From NCBI GenBank assembly GCA_016192705.1, contig JACPTQ010000011.1, forward strand, positions 1-64,000: 64,000 nucleotides of DNA, given 5' to 3'. Shown piece after piece: positions 51,948 to 59,402 of the stretch. The translations under genes were made by a program, and so were the position numbers. The notes below the pieces were generated by a model. It saw only the letters and a program-made list of their open reading frames with translations, did not search any database and had not been told where the DNA came from. Numbering within the stretch: position 1 is the first letter of the stretch; the number at the start of each line of letters is the position of its first letter. Source of the DNA: Deltaproteobacteria bacterium. Its GTDB lineage: Bacteria; Myxococcota; JACPTQ01.

Positions 51948-52589
51948 ATGCGGATGATTCGAGAGGAAACCGCCGACGGGGCGGCCTTCATGCGGCTGGC
52001 GCTCCGGCTCGCCCGGCGCGCTGCAACGCGCGGTGAGGTGCCCGTGGGAGCGGTCGTCGTACGCGACGGCGCCGTGGTTGGCCGCGGGTCAAATCGACGA
52101 GAACGGGCGAACGACCCGACGGGACACGCGGAGATTCTCGCACTCCGTCAGGCGGCGCGCGCGATCGGTGACTGGCGGCTCGCGGGGACGACGCTTTACG
52201 TGACGCTCGAGCCGTGTGTCATGTGCGCCGGGGCGATCGTTAATGCGCGCGTTCCACGCGTCGTGTATGGGTGCCGGGATCCCAAGGGTGGCGCCGTCGA
52301 TTCGCTGTACGACATCATGCGCGATCGTCGATTGAATCACCGCGTCGACGTAGAAAACGGAATCCTTGAGCGCGAATGCTCGATCATGTTACGTGAGTTT
52401 TTCCAGAGGCTTCGTATAAAGGGAGAGATGACCGAGAGGCCGAAGGATTTTCGCGGAAAAGCGCGACAGCCTGTGGCTGGAGCGCCCGCGAAAATGGGTG
52501 AGCGCCGGTTTACCGAGCGCGAACCCCCGCACCACAGGCCTCGTGTTGCGTCGACTCGCGTGGAATCGGCGACGGACCTGGTGTTATGA
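51948..52589 (+). CDS. tadA: tRNA adenosine(34) deaminase, with repeat-derived C-terminal tail
   Basis: 213 aa from ATG 51948; ATG 51954 or 51990 are alternatives, and a longer frame upstream is unlikely. Zn/catalytic motif HAE (60-62) and PCVMC (89-93) are intact. TadA converts A34 to inosine in tRNA-Arg(ACG). The normal enzyme ends near residue 157 (FFQRLRIKG). Here the reading frame runs on for about 55 residues through a tRNA-Ser-derived repeat (52422 onwards), so the natural stop was replaced by the insertion. Confidence 0.92.
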   Translation: MRMIREETADGAAFMRLALRLARRAATRGEVPVGAVVVRDGAVVGRGSNRRERANDPTGHAEILALRQAARAIGDWRLAGTTLYVTLEPCVMCAGAIVNARVPRVVYGCRDPKGGAVDSLYDIMRDRRLNHRVDVENGILERECSIMLREFFQRLRIKGEMTERPKDFRGKARQPVAGAPAKMGERRFTEREPPHHRPRVASTRVESATDLVL

Positions 52590-52600
52590 AGGACCCGTAC
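52422..52600 (+). repeat. tRNA-Ser-associated hairpin repeat, copy A
   Basis: A 179-bp unit placed directly before tRNA-Ser(CGA). Its first 25 bases (52422-52446) are identical to the tRNA's 5' end (52601-52625), giving a direct repeat around the unit. The core contains a nested hairpin: ATTTTCGCGG (52447-52456) pairs with CCGCGAAAAT (52486-52495), enclosing GCGC/GCGC and AGCC-tgt-GGCT. The same core, inverted, is at 53961-54118 with compensatory changes. Confidence 0.75.
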
Positions 52601-52687
52601 GGAGAGATGACCGAGAGGCCGAAGGTGCCAGACTCGAAATCTGGTGTACTCGTAAGGGTACCGGGGGTTCGAATCCCTCTCTCTCCG
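52601..52687 (+). tRNA. tRNA-Ser (CGA)
   Basis: 87 nt. Acceptor GGAGAGA pairs with TCTCTCC, then discriminator G. The anticodon stem CAGA/TCTG encloses CTCGAAA, anticodon CGA, reading TCG. The long variable arm expected of serine tRNAs is present, and the T arm GGGGG-TTCGAAT-CCCTC is canonical with one G-U. No CCA is encoded. Confidence 0.93.
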
Positions 52688-52710
52688 ATTTGAAGTATTG
52701 CGCGGATGAT

Positions 52711-52789
52711 GGAGGGATTCGGGCACGTAAGGTTGCGCTCCCATGCGGGAGCGCGAGACAGAAGCGTGTAGCGAATCCCTCTCTCTCCG
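52711..52789 (+). pseudogene. Degenerate tRNA-Ser-like sequence between two tRNA-Ser genes
   Basis: GGAGGGA at 52711 can pair with TCTCTCC at 52782-52788, and the 3' 20 or so bases copy the end of tRNA-Ser(CGA). The interior is replaced by a strong hairpin GCGCTCCC-atgc-GGGAGCGC (52735-52754), with no anticodon arm. It lies within a ~102-bp tandem duplication (repeats at 52671-52693 and 52773-52795). Confidence 0.5.
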
Positions 52790-52813
52790 ATTTGAGTTGG
52801 GTGCGTGGATGAT

Positions 52814-52905
52814 GGAGGGATGGCCGAGCGGCTGAAGGCGACGGTTTGCTAAACCGTTGTACGGGTCTAAAGCTTGTACCGTGGGTTCAAATCCCACTCC
52901 CTCCG
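52814..52905 (+). tRNA. tRNA-Ser (GCT)
   Basis: 92 nt. Acceptor GGAGGGA pairs with TCCCTCC, discriminator G. The anticodon stem ACGGT/ACCGT encloses TTGCTAA, anticodon GCT, reading AGC and AGT. Long variable arm and T arm GTGGG-TTCAAAT-CCCAC fit a class II tRNA. No CCA is encoded. Confidence 0.93.
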
Positions 52906-52968
52906 AATATAGTTGTTGTACGGATGCGTGGATTGTCGATTCTTAAAACCATTTTCTGAGGTTGGTAT

Positions 52969-53292
52969 ATGTCGAAATTCAAACGCCATTTTTTTATCTG
53001 CCAAACGCAGCGCCCGCCGTTTGCGAAGCCGTCTTGCGGCCAGCGCGGCTCCGCGAAGCTCGTTGAAGCATTCACCGCTGAACTCAACAACCACCCCGAA
53101 CTCTGGAACGAGGTTCAGGTCACCGCAAGCGGCTGCCTCGGCCCGTGCTTCGATGGCCCGAGCATTGTCGTTTACCCCGAGGCGACTTGGTACGCCGGCG
53201 TCAAGCCCGACGACGTCAAGGAAATCGTTGAGTCGCATATGATCGGCGGAAAGCCGGTCGAGCGACTCCTTTATAAATGGCCGACGACGTAA
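52969..53292 (+). CDS. Thioredoxin-like [2Fe-2S] ferredoxin
   Basis: 107 aa. The four cluster cysteines are C11 and C23 (ICQTQRPPFAKPSC) and C56 and C60 (GCLGPC), followed by GPSIVVYPEATWYAGV, the Shethna-type thioredoxin-like ferredoxin signature. Length is normal. It carries electrons; the partner is not evident nearby. ATG 52969 has GAGG about eight bases upstream. Confidence 0.93.
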   Translation: MSKFKRHFFICQTQRPPFAKPSCGQRGSAKLVEAFTAELNNHPELWNEVQVTASGCLGPCFDGPSIVVYPEATWYAGVKPDDVKEIVESHMIGGKPVERLLYKWPTT

Positions 53293-53296
53293 TCCG

Positions 53297-53953
53297 TTAT
53301 TGGCAAAGACCGCCGTCGCAGGCGCTTGAGAGGCACTGCGCGTTCGACGTGCAATTTGCGCTCGTTTGCCCTTTACAAACACCGGCATCGTTCTCGACGA
53401 CGCACGACGCATTCGACGCGCACGCCGCCACGCCACCATCGGGAACGCACGACGTGGTGCACCCCGTCGTGTTGTCGCATCCGTACGGCGTGCAATCGGT
53501 CCCGGCATCAACCACCGGCGAACACGCCCCGACGCCATCGCAATTCCGCGCCGGCCGCAAAACCGCGCCTTCACACATCGCCGCCACACAAACGAAGCTG
53601 CTCGAGTAATACGAGCATGAACGATTCCCATTGCACGTCCCGTTTGTGCCGCACGTCGCCGATCCTTGGTCCGCGCAGTCGTTATCCGGGTCTTGCCCCG
53701 TCGGAACGGCGGTACACGACCCCACGTTCGGCTGGTAATCGCACCGCTCACAACCGCCATCGCACCGCGTATTGCAACAAACCTGGTCGACGCAGTTCCC
53801 CGTCGTGCAATCGGCCGCAGCCGCGCACGTTGCCCCAAGTGATTTCTTTGCGGCGGTCTCAGTCTTGCCGCATGCCGCCACATCAACAACGGCGATAACT
53901 ACGATCGCCGCGACCGCGACAGCCACGTTTGAGCGCCAACACGCCTGTTTCAT
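53297..53953 (-). CDS. Cys-rich secreted protein (DGxC-type repeats)
   Basis: 218 aa. ATG 53953 has GGAGG upstream, a ribosome site that is itself the end of a tRNA-Ser-derived repeat. Signal peptide with lipobox-like VDVAACGK. The mature part is a run of short disulfide modules (GATCAAAADCTTGNCVDQVC, TSCVPDGGVAACASNASC) with about 30 Cys, as in myxobacterial surface proteins. No enzyme motif. The stop is four bases from the ferredoxin's stop. Confidence 0.75.
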   Translation of the reverse strand: MKQACWRSNVAVAVAAIVVIAVVDVAACGKTETAAKKSLGATCAAAADCTTGNCVDQVCCNTRCDGGCERCDYQPNVGSCTAVPTGQDPDNDCADQGSATCGTNGTCNGNRSCSYYSSSFVCVAAMCEGAVLRPARNCDGVGACSPVVDAGTDCTPYGCDNTTGCTTSCVPDGGVAACASNASCVVENDAGVCKGQTSANCTSNAQCLSSACDGGLCQ

Positions 53954-53960
53954 TTCGCCA

Positions 53961-54118
53961 CCTCCGGCCTCTCGGTCATCTCTCCACACTAACGCAGGCT
54001 ATCATCGGCCTTCGGTGCGGGGGTTCGCGCTCTGCAAGCAGGCGCTCGCCCATTTCCGCGGGCGCTCCAGCCACTGGCTGTCGCGCTTTTCCGTGGAAAT
54101 CCTCCGCACCCCCGGGGG
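53961..54118 (-). repeat. tRNA-Ser-associated hairpin repeat, copy B (inverted)
   Basis: The minus strand repeats the copy-A core with about 85% identity. The outer stem ATTTCCACGG (54100-54091) pairs with CCGCGGAAAT (54061-54052) with one mismatch. Relative to copy A a T-A pair has become C-G, a covariation. It ends with 25 bases near-identical to the tRNA-Ser(CGA) 5' end (53985-53961), which serve as the ribosome site of the Cys-rich gene. Confidence 0.75.
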
Positions 54119-54185
54119 GTCTAGCTTAGTCGGCCTCTGTATCGCACGCAATGAATCACCAGCCGCCGCCCGCCCCATCTACGTC

Positions 54186-54216
54186 TTGGCAACCTCCCAG
54201 ACGCGCGTGCTACGAT
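54186..54216 (+). promoter_or_regulatory. Candidate promoter for the prepilin gene
   Basis: TTGGCA and an extended -10 (TGC-TACGAT) are separated by 19 bp. The -10 ends six bases before ATG 54223, which has no Shine-Dalgarno, so a leaderless message is likely. Confidence 0.4.
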
Positions 54217-54222
54217 GCGGCC

Positions 54223-54762
54223 ATGAAAACGCGGCGATTGAAGGCGTTCACGATGATTGAGCTCATGGTCACCGTTCTTATCCTTATGTTGCTCGTCGCC
54301 ACGGCCATGCCATCGTATTCGCGAATCGTCAACTACATGAAGTCAACCGAAGCCGTGCTCAACATAGGGAAGCTGTTTCAAGGGGCCAAAATTTACTTCG
54401 AAAACCAGGAAGCGGCGACGCGCGAGGGGAAGGCCGTGTCCGAAGTGTTCCCGCCAACGTGGGACGGCGGCTGCCACCCAGCCGAGCCCACCGCAGACAA
54501 GCGGATGCCGAATTCGCAAGACTGGCGAATGTCGCCGTGGACAGATCTTCAGTTCGAGATTTCTGATCCGCACTACTATTGTTACAACTACATCAACATG
54601 AACCCGGGACAACAGCGCAATGCGACGTTCATCGTCGAGGCGCGCGGCGATCTCAACGGCGACGGTTTTCAATCGATCTTTAGCAAGACCGGGGCGATTT
54701 CGGCTGACGGCACGGCGGTTTCGAGCCCCGGTGGACTCTACAAGTTTCGCCCGAACGAGTGA
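54223..54762 (+). CDS. Type IV prepilin/pseudopilin-like protein
   Basis: 179 aa. The N-terminus MKTRRLKAFTMIELMVTVLI has the class III cleavage motif with the +5 Glu (E13), but Ala8 stands at -1 where Gly is usual. A long hydrophobic helix follows, then a C-terminal globular domain with two Cys (CHPAE and YCYNY). It should be processed by a prepilin peptidase and polymerise, or act as a minor pilin. The downstream gene overlaps its stop (GTGA). Confidence 0.85.
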   Translation: MKTRRLKAFTMIELMVTVLILMLLVATAMPSYSRIVNYMKSTEAVLNIGKLFQGAKIYFENQEAATREGKAVSEVFPPTWDGGCHPAEPTADKRMPNSQDWRMSPWTDLQFEISDPHYYCYNYINMNPGQQRNATFIVEARGDLNGDGFQSIFSKTGAISADGTAVSSPGGLYKFRPNE

Positions 54763-56555
54763 TGGCTGTGCGAGGAGGCGGTCGCGTCCTCCTTTCCTTT
54801 TGGCTCATCGCGTTTGCCGCGCCATTCGTCGCGTACGTCGTCACGATCTGCCCGAGTGTTTACGGGCTCGATTCGTCTGAGTTCACGTCCGCCGCGTGGC
54901 TCCTTGGGATTTCGCACCCGCCCGGGCATCCGCTCCACGCTCTCCTCGGCAAGCTCGCCTCGTTCGTGCCGCTCGGTGACATCGCGCTTCGTCTCGCGCT
55001 CCTTTCAGCGTTGCTCGGCGCGCTCTCGTCGCTCGCGCTCTTCGCGACGCTCTCACGCTTCATTCGACCTGTCCCCTCGCTCGCCCTCGCGCTCGCGTTC
55101 GCTGCGTCGCACGCCGTCTGGTTTCAATCGATTCGCGCCGAGGTTTATACGCTCCACGCGGCCCTCATCACGGCGGCCCTCGCCGCGATCACCCGTTTCC
55201 CGTCGTCCGAAAAATCACGCCTCGCTGCGGCGTTCCTGATCGGTCTCGCGCTGGCAAACCACCACTACCTCACCGTCGTCGCGATTCCAGGCCTCGCGCT
55301 CATTCACGCGGCTGTCCACGGTCGCGTTTCACTCAACGCGCACAAGATTGTTCGCTCGGGCGCGTTCGTTGTTCTCGGCCTCGCAACGTACCTTTACTTG
55401 CCGCTTCGCGCCGGGCGCGTTCCCGAAGTCGATTGGGGACGCCCCGACACGTCGTCGCGATTCGCGTGGACCGTTTCGGCCCAGCTCTTTCAAAAGTCGG
55501 CCGAGCGGCCCCGCGGTTCCCTCGCCGAAGGCACCACACGCGCCCTCGAGGTCGTCGCATCCGATCTTCATCTCGTCGCCGCCGTCGCAGGTTTTATCGC
55601 GCTGGCCCTTCTCATCGCTGCGCGAAAGGCGCGACTTCTCGGCGTGGCGCTGGCGATCCTTTTTGCCGGCGCCATTTTTCCCAAGGCGCAAATGGGCTTC
55701 CTCACTTCAAATCCCGACGACCACGGCTACCTGATCGTCGCGCTCGCGCCGCTTCTCATCGCCATCGCCGCAGGACTCGAGTTCGCCCGCGACAAGTTCT
55801 TAAATCGCCTGCGCGCATCACTCCAGCGAAACGTCGTTGTCGCCGCGGCGCTCCTTGTCGGCGCCCTCCCGGTTCTCGTAACGCTCGAAAACTTCGAGCG
55901 CAACGACGGTTGCGATCGGCGCGGGGCCGACACGCTGGCGCGCGATCAACTCCGCTCAATCCCAGAAGGAACGTTCCTCTTTTCGGCCTACTTCAAAACC
56001 GAATTCGCGTTTGCTTACCTCCAAGGCGTCGAGCGCGGACGGCCCGATGTGACGGTCGTTCACCGCAACGCGCTCAAATTGCCGGGTGTCCTCGAGGATT
56101 TGGCGACTCGACCGAGAGCCGAGGTCGAAATGATCGGTGCCGTCGCGAAGGGGCTTAACGCACGAGCTGAAATGACGGCCCTCGCTGCGCGGCGTCCCTT
56201 TTGGTGGGAAATCGATTTTACAATGGTCGGCGACGACATGAAGCGACTTGTGCCGCGCGGGTATTTCGCGGAGTGGATGGCAAGCCCAACGTCCATCGAT
56301 ATGCGCGCCGCTGGATTGCAGGAGCGCGCCTTCTTCCTTAAACGCGACGCGCATCTCCTCGCGGCGACAGGCGGTGACACCGAGGACATCGAAACGATTT
56401 TTTGGATTCACTATTTGCGGGGTCGATTCTGGGCGACCCTTGGAGAGCGCATTTTTTCTTTTGCGGCGTTTGATCGCGCACTCGCGATCGACCCCAACAA
56501 CGGCGAAGTCAAAGCCGAACGCGCGCAAGTCAGCGGCGAACCGTCGCAACAATAA
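54759..56555 (+). CDS. DUF2723 membrane glycosyltransferase-like protein
   Basis: 598 aa from GTG or the following ATG at 54762. N-terminal and middle parts are about ten membrane helices. The family signature GLDSSEFTSAAWLLGISHPP, followed by GHPLHALLGKL, is present near 36-66, with the acidic residues expected of a GT-C catalytic loop. A soluble C-terminal region (about 400-598) follows. DUF2723/TMEM260-type enzymes transfer sugars, for example O-mannose, from lipid donors outside the membrane. Coupled to the prepilin gene, it may glycosylate it. Its last 26 bases overlap the convergent BtaA-like gene. Confidence 0.85.
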   Translation: MMAVRGGGRVLLSFWLIAFAAPFVAYVVTICPSVYGLDSSEFTSAAWLLGISHPPGHPLHALLGKLASFVPLGDIALRLALLSALLGALSSLALFATLSRFIRPVPSLALALAFAASHAVWFQSIRAEVYTLHAALITAALAAITRFPSSEKSRLAAAFLIGLALANHHYLTVVAIPGLALIHAAVHGRVSLNAHKIVRSGAFVVLGLATYLYLPLRAGRVPEVDWGRPDTSSRFAWTVSAQLFQKSAERPRGSLAEGTTRALEVVASDLHLVAAVAGFIALALLIAARKARLLGVALAILFAGAIFPKAQMGFLTSNPDDHGYLIVALAPLLIAIAAGLEFARDKFLNRLRASLQRNVVVAAALLVGALPVLVTLENFERNDGCDRRGADTLARDQLRSIPEGTFLFSAYFKTEFAFAYLQGVERGRPDVTVVHRNALKLPGVLEDLATRPRAEVEMIGAVAKGLNARAEMTALAARRPFWWEIDFTMVGDDMKRLVPRGYFAEWMASPTSIDMRAAGLQERAFFLKRDAHLLAATGGDTEDIETIFWIHYLRGRFWATLGERIFSFAAFDRALAIDPNNGEVKAERAQVSGEPSQQ

Positions 56556-57615
56556 AGCGGTACGCAAAGGCACGATCGGTCGCACGAAGATCGGCTTCGA
56601 GCGCAGCGTCGCGTTCAAGGATGTCGTCAAATCGCGACGGTATGCGGTGCGCCGAAAGAAACTCGCGGATGCAGACGCGGGCCCCAGGCGTCGCGGAATG
56701 AACGACGGCTTCGAGCAGGCGCTCGAACGATTTCGGATCAAGGTACGATGGAACGTCCGAGAGCGAAAAGCGCGTGAAGCTCGCCTGCGGTTGGCGTTCA
56801 AGGAAGGCGATGACGTTGTCGGTCGCGTCAGTCAATCGATCGAGGTGCGGTCGTATCGCTTCGACGCCAGATTGAGAAAGGTACGGCGGAAGATCATCTG
56901 GCGAAAGCCTCCCCCGAAAAACAAGTGACATCATAAAGTTCTCGCGCGCGAGCGTGCGGTCAAGCGACGCGAGCATGCCGTCGTAGATGTAACGACCAAC
57001 GCGCATCGATGGGTCGACGTTCGCGAAAAAAGCCGGGTCGCGCAGAAAAAGGCGAGAAAAGATCCGGCTGCAAAGGGCGTCATAAACAAGGCGCCACCAC
57101 GCGCGATCCCACGTGCCGCGTACAAATGCGCGCTGCTCCGAAAGATCGCCAAACTCAAAGAGCCGCCGTAGGACGCGCCCGCGCAGGCCACGGGCTACGC
57201 GCGAGATGCGCTGGTAATAACGCTCCCAGCGGCCCGCATAAAGCACCCCACGTGCGATGGTGCGGCGCTCGGCGCTCCAGTACGCGAGCGTCTCGGGCGC
57301 GAGGCATGAGGCGAGGCGCGGAAGGACGGCGAGGCGCTCGTCTCGAGCATCGACGAGGCCCAGAAACGCAACATAATCCTCGAACGACAACTGGCTCATC
57401 GCGGCGACTTTGAGCCGAAGGAGGTGTGTTTGCGCGGGATTTGCGTCGACGGCAACGACGAGAGCCGGACGGCGCATTAGGAGATGGAGCGGGCGATCGC
57501 CGCTCCCGGTCACGGCGACGACTCGATCGGTCGGGCCGATCTCGAGCGCGCGCGCCTCAGTGCGCCAATCCTCGTTGCACGAAGAGTAGTTGAGCGTCGT
57601 AAAAAAATCGCGCAC
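56530..57615 (-). CDS. BtaA-like (DUF3419) 3-amino-3-carboxypropyl transferase
   Basis: 361 aa from GTG 57615; a TTG at 57633 is an alternative but lies at the edge of the upstream repeat. Family motifs are clear: FFTTLNYSSCNEDWRTE, VVAVTGSGDRPLHLL (SAM binding), and VVAVDANPAQTHLLRLKVAA. In betaine-lipid synthesis BtaA adds the aminocarboxypropyl group of SAM to diacylglycerol. No btaB methyltransferase gene is present in the window, so the product may be a homoserine lipid instead. Confidence 0.85.
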   Translation of the reverse strand: MRDFFTTLNYSSCNEDWRTEARALEIGPTDRVVAVTGSGDRPLHLLMRRPALVVAVDANPAQTHLLRLKVAAMSQLSFEDYVAFLGLVDARDERLAVLPRLASCLAPETLAYWSAERRTIARGVLYAGRWERYYQRISRVARGLRGRVLRRLFEFGDLSEQRAFVRGTWDRAWWRLVYDALCSRIFSRLFLRDPAFFANVDPSMRVGRYIYDGMLASLDRTLARENFMMSLVFRGRLSPDDLPPYLSQSGVEAIRPHLDRLTDATDNVIAFLERQPQASFTRFSLSDVPSYLDPKSFERLLEAVVHSATPGARVCIREFLSAHRIPSRFDDILERDAALEADLRATDRAFAYRFIVATVRR

Positions 57616-57635
57616 GCGGCAGATGTACCCCAATC

Positions 57636-58265
57636 CCCGGATGAGCGGCGAATTCTCTGCAGCGCGTCGGATTGGCAGGAGGCCGCGTCGGCGCGCCGAC
57701 GTCCTCGGGTCTGAATGCGAACGAGCGATTGGGGCACTGTTTTATTGCGTGCGAAAACTCGGAGATTCCAAGCGATACCGCGCTGCAGACCCTGCGCGAA
57801 GGTAGGCTGCGGGCTCCTTTCCGTCGCCCTCGCCATTCCGCTCGCACAGGCAAGCCACTGGCTTGCCCGCAGACCGCTCGCGGAATAGGCGCGCCGTTGC
57901 GGCACCCCTTCCAACCCGACGCAACTCCGGACGAAACGCTTACCCGGTACGTATTCCTCGCCCTTGAGGGTGGTACGACGGTTTCGCCTGCTGGGTGTCG
58001 GCTAACGATCGATCGACCCCCAAGTCTTTGAACCGCCGTTCCAGGGAAACGGCTGGGTTCTGATTGGGCGGGCGGGGATTGGGCTTGCTCCGGGTCGCGT
58101 CCGCAGGGGATGAGGTGCCGACGGGGCGTGGAATTGCCGTTCTCATGATGTTTGATTTATTTCGTGCAGACTCACATTTTATGTCAGACCCGAGGACTTC
58201 CGCGAGCCGGAGCGAGCCCAGGCCCCGCCCGTCCCACGCGAATGTTGCCCGTTATCCGGGGATCC
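57636..58265 (+). repeat. 630-bp repeat, left copy of an inverted pair
   Basis: It aligns over its whole length, in reverse orientation, with 60355-60985, at roughly 80-90% identity by eye, with highest identity from 58060 to 58210. It contains a nested hairpin: ATTCCGC (57835-57841) pairs with GCGGAAT (57880-57886), and GGCAAGCC pairs with GGCTTGCC (57849-57867). No conserved reading frame is evident, so it is probably non-coding or a mobile-element remnant. It occupies the gap before the FKBP gene. Confidence 0.8.
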
Positions 58266-58330
58266 GGGCAGATGTACCACGTTTCAAAATCGGTGGACAG
58301 CGCGGGAAGAAAGGCGGTAGGGTGCCGCGC

Positions 58331-59359
58331 ATGAAATCACCAACACGCGTTTTTTTCGTGGTCGCTGCTCTCGTCGCTGTTTCTTGTAAGAGCGAACAGT
58401 CTCCACCGCCCAGCGTAGGCGGACCGGGGCAACCCGTGCAGGTTAACTTGCCGCCCGGTCACCCCGGGCAGCCGCAAGTTCCGCCTGGGATGCCGCAACC
58501 GCCGCCCCAGATTCCCGCGCCGCCAGACCTCGCGGTGCCACCGGCCGATGCGATCAAGAAGCCGTCGGGGCTCGTGATGAAAGTGCTTCAGCCCGGCACG
58601 GGCAAGACGAAACCCGAGGACCACGACATCGTTTCGGTGCAGTTCACGGGCTGGACGAAGGACGGGAAGATGTTCGCGACATCGACGGGGCGGCCGCGGC
58701 CGGCGACGTTTCCGGTCGGGAAGATTTTTCCGGGATGGAGTGAGGCGTTGAAAGAGATGGTGCAGGGCGAAAAGCGGCGGCTGTGGATCCCGCAAAACCT
58801 CGCTTTTTCGGGGCGTCCGGGCGCACCCCAAGGAGACCTCGTCATCGACTCTGAGATTGTCGATCTCAAGCCCGGGCCGAAGCCAGTTCCCGCACCGCCG
58901 GATGTGAAGGCCGCGCCCTCGGACGCCGAGAAGTCCAAGTCGGGGCTCGCGTCGAAGGTTGTCGCGAAGGGGAAGGGCGCGAAAAAGCCGACGGCGTCGA
59001 GCCAAGTTGAAGTCCATTACACGGGCTGGACGACGGATGGACGGATGTTTGACAGCTCGGTTGTGCGTGGCACACCGGCGCGGTTTTCGCTGTCGGGTGT
59101 GATTGCGGGTTGGACGGAAGGTTTGCAGCTCATGGTCGAAGGCGAAAAGCGGCGGTTTTGGATTCCCGTCGACCTCGCGTACAAGGGCCAGCCGGGGAAA
59201 CCAGCGGGGATGCTGGTCTTCGATGTTGAACTGCTCAAGATTTTGGACAGCGCGCCAGCGCCGGTGTTTACGCCGCCGACCGGAGGGCCGCCGCCGGGGC
59301 CGGCGCAAGTGCCGCCAGGCCATCCGCCACTGCCGCGTCCCGTGGCGCCACCGCGTTGA
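58331..59359 (+). CDS. Lipoprotein with two FKBP-type prolyl isomerase domains
   Basis: 342 aa from ATG 58331; the open frame upstream is inside the repeat. Lipobox LVAVSC. A Pro-rich linker leads to FKBP domain 1 (about 80-180; VSVQFTGWTKDGKMFAT, GWSEALKEMVQGEKRRLWIP) and domain 2 (about 205-300; VEVHYTGWTTDGRMFDSS, GWTEGLQLMVEGEKRRFWIP), then a Pro-rich tail. It should fold or chaperone exported proteins. Domain 1 lacks the usual FDSS after the FTGW motif, which reads FATST, so it may be a weaker isomerase. Confidence 0.92.
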   Translation: MKSPTRVFFVVAALVAVSCKSEQSPPPSVGGPGQPVQVNLPPGHPGQPQVPPGMPQPPPQIPAPPDLAVPPADAIKKPSGLVMKVLQPGTGKTKPEDHDIVSVQFTGWTKDGKMFATSTGRPRPATFPVGKIFPGWSEALKEMVQGEKRRLWIPQNLAFSGRPGAPQGDLVIDSEIVDLKPGPKPVPAPPDVKAAPSDAEKSKSGLASKVVAKGKGAKKPTASSQVEVHYTGWTTDGRMFDSSVVRGTPARFSLSGVIAGWTEGLQLMVEGEKRRFWIPVDLAYKGQPGKPAGMLVFDVELLKILDSAPAPVFTPPTGGPPPGPAQVPPGHPPLPRPVAPPR

Positions 59360-59402
59360 GCGCCCCTCGCCTGATTCACCCCAGATTCCTATTCCGCTTC
59401 TC

